From: Bradyrhizobium sp. CCBAU 051011
GTDB taxonomy: Bacteria; Pseudomonadota; Alphaproteobacteria; Rhizobiales; Xanthobacteraceae
Assembly (NCBI RefSeq): GCF_009930815.1
Contig: NZ_CP022222.1
Coordinates: 2,770,501 to 2,834,500, forward strand
Length of the DNA: 64,000 bases
Direction: 5' to 3'
Shown: piece after piece, positions 1-8,549 of the stretch
Layout of the letters: each line of letters begins with the position of its first letter
Numbering within the stretch: the first letter of the stretch is position 1
Notes under the pieces: generated by a model
What the model was told of the DNA's origin: nothing
The model's input: the letters and a program-made list of their open reading frames with translations, nothing else
The model's database searches: none
Program-made: the position numbers and the translations under genes

Positions 1-1569
1 CCGGCCCGAGTCCCATCTCACATCGCCTTGGGAGTGGACGAAGCGGACCACGCCATCCGGTTGGACCACGCGGTATTCCGTGTCGTAGCGAGGACCGCCA
101 TTCACGGCCAACGTAATGGCTTTGTTGAAGATGTCGCGGTCCTCCGAGTGCACCAGCTTAAATACTTCGCGAGCGCTTGTGCTTTCCCGAGGCGTCAGCC
201 CAAAGATGCGGAAGGTCTCGGATGAGAAGGTGTAGCGGCGTGTGACAAAATCATATTCCCAATAGCCGACATGTGCGACGCGTTGAGCTTCTTCCAATTT
301 GGCTTCACTCTCGCGAAGCGTTTCTTCCGCCCGCTTGCGCGCGGTGATGTCGCGGTCCAGGGAAACGGCCAGCAATTGGCCCTCGTGCCAGAACGGCCGG
401 ATGCGCACCTCGACGGGAAACACGGTTCCATCCTTTCGACGATGACGACCATCATAGGTCACAGTTTTCCCCGCCCGCAGACGCTCCCGGATGCGTAGCA
501 GAAGCTCCGGTGTCAGATCCGGACCATAGTCGAACGCGGTCCTCCCGATCAGTTCGTCGCGGCGATAGCCCAAGTTTTCGCACGCCTGGCGATTCACATC
601 GAGAACCGTCGCATCCTCATTGTAGAGAAAGAACGCATCGGATGCGTGGTCCACCAAGGTGCGGAAGCGCGCCTCGCTCGCGCGCAGCTCCCGCTCCGTC
701 TGTTTCAGCTCCGTGATATCGTGCAGAACGCCAAACTGGCGAAGAGCCCGCCCCGAGTGGTCCCAAGTGACATCACCTTGACTGTGGATCACGCGCAGGG
801 TGCCGTCAGGACGCACCACCCTATATTCCACGTCGTAACGCGGACCGCCGGGGCTTAGCGCAGCCGCAGCGGCTTCGGCTGCTCTCGCCCGGTCTTCCGG
901 GTGAATCAAGTCTAGCCATCGTCCATGCCACTCCGGCAGATCAACCGGCTGCACTCCGAAAATCCGGGAAACCTCGTCCGAAAGAGACACATGTTTGGTC
1001 GTGAAATCTCGTTCCCACCATCCAAAATGCGCGATCCGCTGTGCCTTTTCCAACTTGTATTGATTTTGACGTAGCTCATTCTCCGAGCGCTTAAGCTTGC
1101 TCGTCAGCGCGCTTACGACCAGCGACGTCGTCAAGAACACCGCCATCCTTTCAATGTCATCCGGAACATCAACGCGAAACTCGAACAATGGCGGCGCGAA
1201 GAAGTAGTTCAGGCACGCTACGGCCAAGAACGACAAAACGACCGAGGTGCTAGTGCTGCCCAGCAGCGAAACCAGCGCGATCAGAATGACAAAAACAAAG
1301 CCCGTCCTCGCAACCCCAAAGTCAAGGTGAAAGCAGACGAAGGTGATCAATGCCAGGCCGGTGATACCCAACAGGAATTGGGCAGCAACGGCTTGTAATT
1401 GGCGTCTCCGCTTGTGCGCAATCCCTGCACCAAGAGCGCGCCTAACGACGCGCACGAGAGCTGCGGAGACGCGGACAACGGGTCGACCCCGCGGGCGTCT
1501 CGAGTGTGGTGCTTCCGCTTGCGCACTCCTGGCGCTTTTGGCGGCAGATCTCCGAACGGTCATCCGCAT
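1..1569 (-). CDS. PAS-domain sensor protein with N-terminal membrane region (C-terminus outside window)
   Basis: Reading the minus strand from an ATG at 1569 (a second ATG at 1563) gives an open frame that runs off the left edge. The first ~45 residues are basic. Residues ~60-125 hold several hydrophobic helices (FLLGITGLALITFVCFHLD, then FVFVILIALVSLL), resembling a DUF4118/KdpD-like membrane region. Three successive PAS/PAC units follow, with the typical links VIHSQGDVTWD, LHDITELKQ and LDRDITARKRAEE. GGAG lies about 11 bases before the ATG at 1569. Such proteins normally end in a histidine kinase, but that part is not in the window, so the catalytic type is inferred. Membrane-bound sensing of redox, light or small ligands is the family role. 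Confidence 0.85.
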   Translation of the reverse strand, partial: MRMTVRRSAAKSARSAQAEAPHSRRPRGRPVVRVSAALVRVVRRALGAGIAHKRRRQLQAVAAQFLLGITGLALITFVCFHLDFGVARTGFVFVILIALVSLLGSTSTSVVLSFLAVACLNYFFAPPLFEFRVDVPDDIERMAVFLTTSLVVSALTSKLKRSENELRQNQYKLEKAQRIAHFGWWERDFTTKHVSLSDEVSRIFGVQPVDLPEWHGRWLDLIHPEDRARAAEAAAAALSPGGPRYDVEYRVVRPDGTLRVIHSQGDVTWDHSGRALRQFGVLHDITELKQTERELRASEARFRTLVDHASDAFFLYNEDATVLDVNRQACENLGYRRDELIGRTAFDYGPDLTPELLLRIRERLRAGKTVTYDGRHRRKDGTVFPVEVRIRPFWHEGQLLAVSLDRDITARKRAEETLRESEAKLEEAQRVAHVGYWEYDFVTRRYTFSSETFRIFGLTPRESTSAREVFKLVHSEDRDIFNKAITLAVNGGPRYDTEYRVVQPDGVVRFVHSQGDVRWDSGR

Positions 1570-2166
1570 GCCGGGGCTGTCTCCGTTCTTCCGCCCCAAG
1601 CGTGCGAGTGCCTGAGGCCGAGAGAACCGGGCAGGGGTGAAACCGACATTGCCCATACTGCTAAAGCATTTAGCCGGGCCGTGGCAGTTCCAGGTGCCGG
1701 AACGCACATTTTATACCCGATTGTCGGTTTTGCTACCCTGGCTCGGCGTTGTTGGCTCTCGAATCTGCAAGGCCCGCCGGTTTTATGGCCGTCGCCTTCC
1801 ACCTGTACTACGGCTAGGTGACTCCGGCGCTAGCGCAAGTTTGGTGCTTCGGGTCGGCGAGGCGCCAACGCGTCATGGAAGGTTTGCGAAATGCTCTTGG
1901 AACAGTATCTTGATGATTGTGGTCCCCGATCCATTGGACCCGGGTCGGAGGCGGATCATCCATCGATGAAGAAGCTACTGCTTTGGCTTAGTTGCGTGGG
2001 TCTTCGAGAACACTCGTGCCCCTGAAAGTATCGCGCGGTTAGACGCCTGCGCGATTGGCGAAAAGCGGGCCTCCGATCATCTTTCACCACATGGTCGAGC
2101 GGGCATCGCGTGCCGAGCCTGCTCACTTCAAGGCGAATCGCACGCTGATCTGAAGGGAGGTACGTC
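1570..2166. other. Intergenic region without a recognisable gene
   Basis: About 600 bases lie between the sensor (leftward) and the AraC-type regulator (rightward). The open frames here lack a plausible ribosome site or any protein pattern I know. It must contain the divergent promoters of the two flanking genes, but I see no clear operator or hairpin. Confidence 0.5.
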
Positions 2167-2625
2167 ATGTTGAGGGCACCAGGCGAACAGGCAAGCGAAG
2201 CTTTGATGCAAGCGGTTCAACTGATTCCCTGCAAAACGCAATCTGTCTCACGGTCCGATGGGGAGATAAGTTCCGCGCCAGGTGGCTACATCCGAGGCGG
2301 ATTGCCTCCCAGTATCGTACGGCGGATAAGCGAGTATATTGACAACAATATCGAACAACGCATCACCGTCGAGGTGCTGGCAAACCTCGCCAGCTTGTCA
2401 GTTTCGTATTTCGTTCGAGCATTCAAACAGTCCATCGGCGTCACTCCGCACGAATATCTGATGCGCCGGCGCGTTCAGTTGACCATGAAGCTGCTGTCTG
2501 CCACCGATATGCCGCTGTCAGAGATCGCGCATGCGGCAGGATTTGTAGATCAAAGCCATTTCGCCCGGCGGTTCCGTCAGCACGTCGGAATGTCGCCGCG
2601 CCACTATCGTTGGCTCACTCCGTAA
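2167..2625 (+). CDS. AraC-family transcriptional regulator, short form
   Basis: A 152-residue protein consisting almost only of the AraC/XylS DNA-binding domain. Residues ~1-55 are unstructured-looking. Residues ~60-150 hold the two helix-turn-helix units: helix motif ITVEVLANLASLSVSYFVRA, then the linker PHEYLMRRRV, then the signature LSEIAHAAGFVDQSHFARRF and the ending MSPRHYR. There is no sensing domain, so activity is probably set by its own level or by a partner. GGGAGG six bases before the ATG supports the start. It stands alone, divergent from the PAS sensor across a 600-base gap. Targets cannot be told from the sequence. Confidence 0.9.
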   Translation: MLRAPGEQASEALMQAVQLIPCKTQSVSRSDGEISSAPGGYIRGGLPPSIVRRISEYIDNNIEQRITVEVLANLASLSVSYFVRAFKQSIGVTPHEYLMRRRVQLTMKLLSATDMPLSEIAHAAGFVDQSHFARRFRQHVGMSPRHYRWLTP

Positions 2626-2744
2626 GCTCTTGGTGTCACGTTTGTTTGGCAGAAGACAATTGGCATCACTGTTGCGTCGGCTCGATTGACCTGGCTTGCC
2701 GATCTCTCGGTCGAGCCACGGATTTCAATCCGGCTACATTTCTG

Positions 2745-3062
2745 TCAACTGCCGCACTTAACCGCTAGCAAGTTGTTGAAAGCGTCGATCTCGGAATTAA
2801 TCGCGCCAATATCCAGATTGCGGTCGGCGTCGCGGACGCAAATGGCGGCCGCCTGACGCGCAGCTACCGATTCGTAGAATGAGGCAGCAAAGACACGACA
2901 TGCCATCTGGTGGTCGGTGGCGTTGACAAATTGCCTGCGAATGGCCGCCCAACGCGCCAGCGAGGCGCCGATCTCTTTCGACGAAGCGCATTGCGAGGCG
3001 AGGGCAGGAATTGTTGAGACATTGATCGCCATAACAATAAAGAAGATGGCAAATCTGATCAT
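2745..3062 (-). CDS. Small secreted protein of unknown function
   Basis: About 105 residues. The start is placed at the ATG at 3062, with TTGGAG seven bases upstream; a TTG at 3074 would extend it by four residues. Residues ~1-21 form a signal peptide (IRFAIFFIVMAINV...IPALA) with an Ala-x-Ala-like cleavage site. The mature part is a small helical protein with four cysteines (QCASS, MACRV, AAICV, VKCGS) that could form two disulfides in the periplasm. I do not recognise the family. Confidence 0.6.
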   Translation of the reverse strand: MIRFAIFFIVMAINVSTIPALASQCASSKEIGASLARWAAIRRQFVNATDHQMACRVFAASFYESVAARQAAAICVRDADRNLDIGAINSEIDAFNNLLAVKCGS

Positions 3063-3392
3063 GCGCCACTCCAAGTTCTTGGGGTCCGCGATGATCTCTG
3101 CAAGTTATTCGATTTAATCTCGCGTATGGGCTCGCGACTTTCGGGATCATTTTGTTCAAATGACATTGGCTGATCGAGCAAGACGCGCTTCGCAAGCAGT
3201 CTGCGGTGAAGACATGGCAGTTCGCGTCAACTGGGTACAAGACTTGAAGGTCGGGGGTCCGTTAAGGATATCGCGTCGAACTGAAGCCGATAGTCCCAAT
3301 CGATTCCGTTCGACGCGACCCGCAGATCGAGCGACTTCCTCCCGAGACGCTCAGGAGGCGCCGGCGAATTGCCGAAGCGCCCGGGTCATTTT
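3063..3392. other. Gene-poor stretch upstream of a strong terminator; possible small RNA source
   Basis: No convincing protein gene. A plus-strand frame of 80 codons (3160-3402) runs into the terminator stem and looks spurious. Because a strong plus-strand terminator follows at 3393, a non-coding transcript from here is possible. Confidence 0.35.
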
Positions 3393-3428
3393 GGACCGAT
3401 AGCGCATTGCGCTATCGGTCCTTTTTTT
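3393..3428 (+). terminator. Strong Rho-independent terminator
   Basis: A perfect 13-bp stem (GGACCGATAGCGC, loop ATT, GCGCTATCGGTCC) is followed directly by seven T residues at 3422-3428. No plus-strand gene of known type ends just before it, so the transcript it closes is unknown. Confidence 0.85.
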
Positions 3429-3508
3429 GGTGGCTTGCGGTCCCTATGAACGAAGTTCTGGAGGAAGAGGCGCCATCGCATCGCGACGGCCTGATGATCT
3501 TGCCGGCG

Positions 3509-3712
3509 TCATGCCAACGCCTTCCGCTCTGCGCGACCGTGGATTGGCTGAATCTCTTTATCGCGATCGTAAAACCAGGCGACCGAAGAAACTCCAAGCA
3601 CTAGCAACAGGCTAACAGCCACCAGCGCCAAAGCCACAATCAGGTTGAGGCATGCAACCGCAAGGCCAGGCACTACATCTCCCGTTCCGGCCAAAGGTAG
3701 GCGAGTTGGCAT
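3509..3712 (-). CDS. Small membrane protein, paralogue of the one at 10255-10464
   Basis: A 67-residue protein with one long hydrophobic stretch (residues ~14-47, GLAVACLNLIVALALVAVSL then LLVLGVSSVAWF) followed by a charged tail. The core matches the protein at 10255-10464 (GLALASLNLVVALSLVGLSL), so both are real and descend from one gene. AGAGGG four bases before the ATG supports the start. The likely topology is one long or two short inner-membrane helices. Function is unknown. The paralogue carries a TetR-type operator; I see none here. Confidence 0.7.
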   Translation of the reverse strand: MPTRLPLAGTGDVVPGLAVACLNLIVALALVAVSLLLVLGVSSVAWFYDRDKEIQPIHGRAERKALA

Positions 3713-3765
3713 TCGACCCTCTTTCGTTGGGCACGATCATTTGAGACAAAGGCTGTAAAGACCAA

Positions 3766-3788
3766 CCCCGGTACGCGCAGTACCGGGG
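3766..3788 (-). terminator. Probable terminator after the Gly/Pro-rich secreted protein gene
   Basis: A perfect 9-bp inverted repeat (CCCCGGTAC, loop of five, GTACCGGGG). On the minus strand it is followed by TTGGTCTTT. It sits 28 bases past the stop of the leftward gene ending at 3816. Confidence 0.6.
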
Positions 3789-3815
3789 GGAGTCAGGGGG
3801 TATCCCTATTCAGTC

Positions 3816-4364
3816 TCAGCGGCAGACCAGAACGCGCCTGTAGGCACCTCGCCTGTAGGTGGAAATGTAGTAGCAGCCATCGTCGCTCGACCCATAACTC
3901 GAGCCATAGCTAGATGCGGCTGCGGCCCCGGTCGCGGCACCCGCCGCATACGCCCGGTACGCGTTGTGGTATCTGGAACCATACGAGCCGTACCCGTAGC
4001 CAGACCCCGAGTAACCGGAGCGAGCGTAGCCGTAGGATGAAGACCCGGCCCGGAGAGCCGCAGAACGTCCTTCGAAACCGCGACCACCCGAAAAACGAGG
4101 CGCATTAGCGCCAAGCCGAGGCTGACCACCGAGTCCCGCGCGAGGAGGACCACCGCTCGGGCCACCAAAACCCGGAGGAGGGCCACCAATGCCAGGAGGA
4201 CCACCGAGGCCAGGCGGCGGTCCGCCAAGGCCAGGAGGCGGACCACCTAGACCAGGGGGAGGACCGGGAGGAGGGCCGAATGCGAGCGCGGTGGTTGGCA
4301 TCATTGCCGCCATACCGAGCACTGCGCTCATGGACGCGGTGAGAAGAGCTTTACGAAACATCAT
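3816..4364 (-). CDS. Secreted Gly/Pro-rich protein, paralogue of the one at 19145-19648
   Basis: A 182-residue exported protein. Residues ~1-28 are a signal peptide ending TTALA. Residues ~29-75 are a low-complexity repeat built on GGPPPG(L/I/F), residues ~100-160 are Gly/Ser/Tyr/Ala-rich, and the end is CYYISTYRRGAYRRVLVC. The same ending (CYYVYKRYRRILVC) closes the protein at 19145-19648, so two cysteines and the Tyr/Arg tail are probably the functional core. AAAGGAGAAAC just before the ATG supports the start. An extracytoplasmic location is likely; function is unknown. Confidence 0.75.
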   Translation of the reverse strand: MMFRKALLTASMSAVLGMAAMMPTTALAFGPPPGPPPGLGGPPPGLGGPPPGLGGPPGIGGPPPGFGGPSGGPPRAGLGGQPRLGANAPRFSGGRGFEGRSAALRAGSSSYGYARSGYSGSGYGYGSYGSRYHNAYRAYAAGAATGAAAASSYGSSYGSSDDGCYYISTYRRGAYRRVLVCR

Positions 4365-4657
4365 GTTTCTCCTTTGATTTAGCGCTCAGGTTCATTTGGC
4401 AAACTGCTTGTGCAGCTCGCCGGAACCCCTTCGCCCGCGTTTTAGACAGGCGCTTCGGGTAACAAGCTCAGCGCCGATGAGCCCGTTGCAGTGCGCGGCG
4501 ACAGGCTTCGCTGAAGTCGCGCAGTGGATCCATCTCGTTGATCAGCGCCGGCAGGTCGACGAATGTCCTGTTCGGGGCAAGATAGGTTTGAACGAGCCAT
4601 TCGTCTCACAGGTTCGTCCGCATTGGAGTTGCCGTGCTGCACAGCATTTCGTGCCCA

Positions 4658-4936
4658 CTACTCCCTATAACGGCGCGACTCGTTCATTTTCTCCTGCTGG
4701 CCTGCGCTTTGCTCGAAAACCGATCGACACGCATCGTTGAGATCTGATTTCTTCTGCCTCAAGCAGCTTTCGACCGCTGTGGGGTCAAGAATGTAGTTGC
4801 CGCAGTGCCTGAAGGCGTCGGGCGCACACGCGGCTCTCTGCTCCGAGGTGCCGCGATTCTCCTGCGCGGAAACAGTTGTGGCGTAAAGCAGCGCTGCCAC
4901 CATTGCGGTACAAGGACGCGTGGTTCTCAAAATCAT
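4658..4936 (-). CDS. Small secreted Cys-rich-repeat protein, paralogue of 10634-10921
   Basis: A 92-residue protein with a signal peptide (residues ~1-24, ending VSAQ). One cysteine-rich unit follows, QRAACAPDAFRHCGNY, then SCLRQKKSDLNDACRSVF; four cysteines spaced C-x7-C...C-x10-C resemble the Cys-rich GLG1-type repeat. The protein at 10634-10921 is nearly the same along the mature part (ENRGT-EQRAACAPDAFR shared). GGAG nine bases before the ATG supports the start. It is probably periplasmic and disulfide-bonded. Function is unknown. Confidence 0.75.
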   Translation of the reverse strand: MILRTTRPCTAMVAALLYATTVSAQENRGTSEQRAACAPDAFRHCGNYILDPTAVESCLRQKKSDLNDACRSVFEQSAGQQEKMNESRRYRE

Positions 4937-5228
4937 ATCGGATCACTCCTTAGGTTGATCTTGTGGGCCTGATGACGACTTCGCGCCTTCATCGGAGAGA
5001 TAGTCATCAAAATTGGTCACGCACCTTCACTCCATCCGCTGCGGGAATCTATTGAACGAGGGTACGGATGATTAGATGCGCGTAAGGGGTTTCTAAGCGT
5101 AAGTTTAGTGCGGCGCGCACACTGCAGGATTTTTAGTCACGCCAGCTCCGCTACAAGTCTCTCGCCGCGGTGACGAAGCCGCCCGAAACGCGAGATTCAA
5201 CCTGACCCTGTGCAATGGAGCAATTTGT

Positions 5229-5483
5229 ATGATCAAGCCCGAGCTGTTGTTTGCTGCACTGATCGCCGCGGCCGTACTAGCAACACCCGCTACGGCCCGG
5301 CAGAGCAAAATGACGTCACAGCGCGGTGCGGCGAACGCCAAAGCGCATACCGCGACGGACACGAATAATGCATCCAGGCATGCCTGCTGCCGTAATCGCT
5401 CTGGCGATTTCCGTGGTCTTGCCGAGCGCGACGTGTGGCGTCACTGGGGCGCCTACTACGGGCCGATGATTCACGTTCCTTAA
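5229..5483 (+). CDS. Small secreted protein, full-length paralogue of the broken gene at 19987
   Basis: An 84-residue protein. Residues ~1-23 are a signal peptide (LLFAALIAAAVLATPATA). The tail is WRHWGAYYGPMIHVP. Both ends recur at 19987-20236, where a frameshift separates them, so this copy defines the intact gene. GGAG lies eight bases before the ATG. The mature part has two adjacent cysteines. The operator palindrome found before the 19987 copy is not present here. Function is unknown. Confidence 0.65.
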   Translation: MIKPELLFAALIAAAVLATPATARQSKMTSQRGAANAKAHTATDTNNASRHACCRNRSGDFRGLAERDVWRHWGAYYGPMIHVP

Positions 5484-5805
5484 GTCGAGTCAGTCATCAG
5501 AAGCACGTGAGGCAAGCGCAAAACGTGTTCGGATCCGGACTGCTATCTTCCTTTTTTCATACCGACCGGTGCTGCTGCTCGATCTGCCCGAGCGAGGACC
5601 CAACAGCGAGGCACGAGCACGTGCAGGACGAGATCATCTCCTCCGTGCCGGCGTCGGACCGCGTCCGACGGCTGAGTTCAGGCTCGCTTGCCGCGCTAAG
5701 CCAACGCTTAGGGAACAGTATCTTCGTCCAGTCGATTTCCAGTCCACGATGACAAGAATCCAACTGGCAGTGATCTCCTTTCTCCCACACTCGAATTCGA
5801 AAAGG
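5484..5805. other. Intergenic region before the chimeric ThDP/kinase gene
   Basis: About 320 bases without a supported gene. The frame of the next gene stays open upstream to 5569, but that stretch has no family similarity and no good ribosome site, so I treat it as leader or promoter region. Confidence 0.4.
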
Positions 5806-7044
5806 ATGTCCATCGTGAGAACCGTCGCAGACCAGTTTGCCGAAGTGCTGGCGAACGCTGGCGTAGAGCGGATTTACGGGATCGTGGGCGATAGCCTCAA
5901 TGGCCTTGCAGACGCCATTCGTCGTCAGGGCAAGATCGAGTGGATCTATGTGCGCCACGAACAAGTGGCTGCGTTTGCGGCAGGTGCAGAGGCGCACCTG
6001 ACCGGTTTGCTCGCCGTTTGCGCAGGAAGCTGCGGAACCGGAAATCTGCACCTGATCGATGGATTATTCGAGTGTCAACGTTCGAGCATTCCGGTGCTTG
6101 CGGTCGCCGCGCGTATTCCGCCGGCCGAGATCGGGAGTAGCTATTTGCAGGAGCCGCATCCGCAGACGCGGTTTCAGGAGTGCAGTCATCATTGCGAGCT
6201 CGTCTCAGGCGCCCACCAGCTGCCACGCGCAGGTGAAGCTGCGATCCGTGAGGGGGTTGGCAGGCGAGGTGTCTCGCTCGTCCTGATACCAGGTGACGTA
6301 GCATCGCCGTTGGCGCTGAATGCACCTCTGCCCAAGGCCTCAGGCCTGCTGCCGTCGACGCCTGTTGTTGCTCCATCCCAGAAGGATCTCGATCGTCCGC
6401 CAGTGTCGAAAGAGAGGGGGCTTCTGCGTGAGCGCGGTCACCGGATCAGAAGCGAATTCGCTTCCGCGTTCAATCTCGTCTCTGGAGCTGCCGTCCGGAC
6501 AGAAAGCTCCGATGTCGAGACGGCACTGAACGACTTCGTCGATCTCCGGCATGCCCATGTTGTGTTGGCCATGCCGGATCGCGACAAATTGGTCGATGCT
6601 GCGGAATACCTCCGCAACCTCGGTTGGGCAATCAATTCATCCAGACTGCATCAAATGAAGATTAATCTGATCATTTCAGCGGATACTTTGCCGCTGGAAA
6701 CCGAGCGTTGCTGGCTGCTGGGGCTGGTCGCTAAAGACCTTGTAACAAACGCGGGGCGCCACGCTTGCTTCTTTGGCACTCGAGAAGGCAAGATAAGTAT
6801 TGAGTTGACATGGGAAGGCAGCTTCGTTCATTGCGCGGTCTCGGACAACGGGCCGAGAAGGGCGAGAGCGAGGCCGGTGCGCGGCTTGAGGATCGCGCAC
6901 AATCTTGCCAGGAGCCTGGGTGGTCGGATTGGTCACTGGTTTGATGATGAAGGTACATCCTTTGTCGTGACCTTTCCATTCACGGAACGCGAGTTGCAGG
7001 AGGTCAGGACACGAGGCCCTCGCTATGCCAGCGCGCAGCATTGA
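5806..7044 (+). CDS. Chimeric protein: N-terminal domain of a pyruvate-oxidase-type ThDP enzyme fused to a HisKA_2/HWE-like kinase
   Basis: A 412-residue open frame from the ATG at 5806. Residues ~1-190 match the PYR domain of PoxB-type pyruvate dehydrogenase/oxidase: YGIVGDSLNGLADAIR, the catalytic-glutamate motif RHEQVAAFAAGAEAHLTG, and CAGSCGTGNLHLIDGLFEC. The central and PP domains (GDG...N) are missing, so ThDP catalysis is impossible. From residue ~205 the protein matches the kinase at 12922-13794: H-box LLRERGHRIRSEFASAFNLV with the phospho-acceptor His kept, a weakened N-box (LVAKDLVTNAGRHA; the paralogue has HELVANAARNA), then VSDNG and TSFVVTFPF. The junction is in frame. It could be a real fused sensor or an expressed relic of a deletion. 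The kinase half may have lost activity. Confidence 0.8.
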   Translation: MSIVRTVADQFAEVLANAGVERIYGIVGDSLNGLADAIRRQGKIEWIYVRHEQVAAFAAGAEAHLTGLLAVCAGSCGTGNLHLIDGLFECQRSSIPVLAVAARIPPAEIGSSYLQEPHPQTRFQECSHHCELVSGAHQLPRAGEAAIREGVGRRGVSLVLIPGDVASPLALNAPLPKASGLLPSTPVVAPSQKDLDRPPVSKERGLLRERGHRIRSEFASAFNLVSGAAVRTESSDVETALNDFVDLRHAHVVLAMPDRDKLVDAAEYLRNLGWAINSSRLHQMKINLIISADTLPLETERCWLLGLVAKDLVTNAGRHACFFGTREGKISIELTWEGSFVHCAVSDNGPRRARARPVRGLRIAHNLARSLGGRIGHWFDDEGTSFVVTFPFTERELQEVRTRGPRYASAQH

Positions 7045-7260
7045 ACAGCAACACGGTGATTGGCATAGGCGAAAGAGACCGGCAAGTCGCGCGGCAAGAG
7101 TCTCGCGGGATGACCCGGGCCGATTCTTTAAATAGCGCGCGTTCGCTGGTAAGTCGCCAGCATGCCGGGTTATGCGGTTGTGCATCTTGGCTAGTACCGC
7201 TCGAATACGCTTGCACTGGACCACCGGTCCGAAGGTTAAGCGGCTAGGTCAACTCTTTAC

Positions 7261-7566
7261 CTATCTCGCCACTTCGCTCGCAGTCACTCGAACTTTCTCT
7301 CGACCCCACGCAAACGCTGCCACCAAAGGCTTTTGCAAAAAAGGAACATCTTGCGCGATTAGCAATACGCCAAGAGGTAACATCCATACGACCAGTACGG
7401 GCAAAAAGCTAAAGACGCCGCCGAGAATGAGAAGTAATCCAATGACCAGACGAACAACAAATGAGGATGGCATACGCAGCCACCGAATGAACTTAGTGAC
7501 GCTAATCGGCACTCGCCGATCAATCATCCTAAAGTACCTATTTAGTTCGGTGTCTGTTGTTGTCAT
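7261..7566 (-). CDS. Small membrane protein of unknown function
   Basis: A 101-residue protein with a basic N-terminal segment (FRMIDRRVPISVTKFIRWLR) and one long or two close membrane helices, residues ~38-73 (VVRLVIGLLLILGGVFSFLP and VLVVWMLPLGVLLIAQDVPF). The pattern G-x-F-x-FLP-VL-x-x-WMLP-GVLLIAQDVPFL is one I associate with a conserved small protein of rhizobia and Bradyrhizobium. It lies between the chimeric kinase and the TetR copy. No function can be assigned. Confidence 0.65.
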   Translation of the reverse strand: MTTTDTELNRYFRMIDRRVPISVTKFIRWLRMPSSFVVRLVIGLLLILGGVFSFLPVLVVWMLPLGVLLIAQDVPFLQKPLVAAFAWGREKVRVTASEVAR

Positions 7567-7666
7567 TTGTCAACCCTGACTTACTCGGGTGGCCTTCCTG
7601 CGGGACGATAACGTCTGGATTGCCCAAGGGTCCCTAGCGGTATTTTCCAAATCCACCAACACGGCT

Positions 7667-7768
7667 TCGCAGGCGCCCTGCGTCATGTACCGTGGGGGTC
7701 GGTCGATAGACCCTGGCCGCCGATCGTCCGTGGCGCAAAGATGGCGAGAGGAGCGGGTCGGTGGCTGA
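7667..7768 (+). pseudogene. Remnant of the 3' end of a TetR gene (copy of 11942-12046)
   Basis: This stretch aligns with the last ~105 bases of the TetR gene at 11375-12046: both read GCAGGCGCCCTGCGTCATG, then CCGTGGGG, then CCGTGGCGCAA, and both end with a plus-strand TGA two bases before the neighbouring minus-strand TetR stop. Small indels break the frame. It shows that the duplicated block included the tail of the convergent TetR gene. Confidence 0.75.
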
Positions 7769-7769
7769 C

Positions 7770-8432
7770 TCATGGCCTCCAGTCTGCCTCGCAAGCCGCA
7801 AGAAAGAAATTGACCCGTTCGTGCAACAACGTCGGCAGCTCTTTTCTGAAGTCCTTCAGTTCCTCCCCCATCAGAGATCTCATAAGCATCGGAAGCAGGA
7901 TGAGGTCCATGAACATCTGCGCGGTCGCGACGCGCCGCTTTGCGCTGAAAGGTCCTTTTGATGAGCGCACGATCCTCTGCGTTGTCTCGTTCAAGAGCTG
8001 CGAAACTACCCAAGCCGCCCGGTCGCGCGCCGCGTCGTGAACATTTCGGCTCAACTCGGGAAATCGCCGCGCCTCGGCGATCGTCGCGCGCGTGAGATCC
8101 ACCGTGTCCGCGACGAATTTCTCCACCATCTCGGTGCCGAGATTGGTGGGCTTTTCCTGGATGGTGCGGCCTGCCGGCGCGAACCCCTCAAAATCTGTCA
8201 ATTCGTTGATGGTCCGGGCCACCACAGCCACGAACAGCGCCTCCTTGCCGGGGAAATGGACATAGATAGTCGGTTTGCTCGCAGGGGCCAGCTCGGAAAT
8301 GTCGTCGATGCTGGCACTCTGAAAACCCTTCTCGAGAAAGAGCTGCTGGGCTGCATCGAGAATCCGCGCCTGGACGTCGCCGGCACGGTCCTTGGGCGGT
8401 CTGCCGCGTTTCGGGCTTTTGTTCCTCGCCAT
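7770..8432 (-). CDS. TetR-family repressor, copy 1
   Basis: A 220-residue protein starting at the ATG at 8432 (an ATG at 8438 is possible). Residues ~20-65 form the TetR DNA-binding domain: ARILDAAQQLFLEKGFQSAS, then IDDISELAPASKPTIYVHFP. The rest is the helical ligand-binding domain. By hand I count about 23 differences from the 220-residue TetR at 12048-12710, and none in the recognition helix (SKPTIY), so both should bind the same operator. A degenerate copy of the palindrome lies about 70 bases upstream (8502). A TetR of Bradyrhizobium called FrrA, responding to flavonoids, is a possible relative; that is recollection, not shown here. Confidence 0.9.
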   Translation of the reverse strand: MARNKSPKRGRPPKDRAGDVQARILDAAQQLFLEKGFQSASIDDISELAPASKPTIYVHFPGKEALFVAVVARTINELTDFEGFAPAGRTIQEKPTNLGTEMVEKFVADTVDLTRATIAEARRFPELSRNVHDAARDRAAWVVSQLLNETTQRIVRSSKGPFSAKRRVATAQMFMDLILLPMLMRSLMGEELKDFRKELPTLLHERVNFFLAACEADWRP

Positions 8433-8501
8433 CACCATCAGCCAATCAGAGTTTATGCATACATCACCCTTGATATGCCCCAGCCGAAAACCCAAAAGGA
8501 C

Positions 8502-8517
8502 AGTATAGGGTATAGTA
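8502..8517. promoter_or_regulatory. Degenerate TetR-type operator, copy 1
   Basis: AGTATAGGGTATAGTA resembles the four other sites (consensus AACTATACSGTATAGTT), with a few changes mainly in the left arm. It lies upstream of the TetR copy 1 gene, in the place matching the site at 12785 in the second copy of this block. It may bind weakly or no longer function. Confidence 0.5.
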
Positions 8518-8549
8518 TAGGTAGGTTGCCGTGTGACTTGGCTGCACGG

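Noticed and set aside
1956..2168. Minus-strand frame of 70 codons before the AraC gene
   Set aside because: No ribosome site, no family pattern, and it occupies the expected promoter region of the AraC gene.
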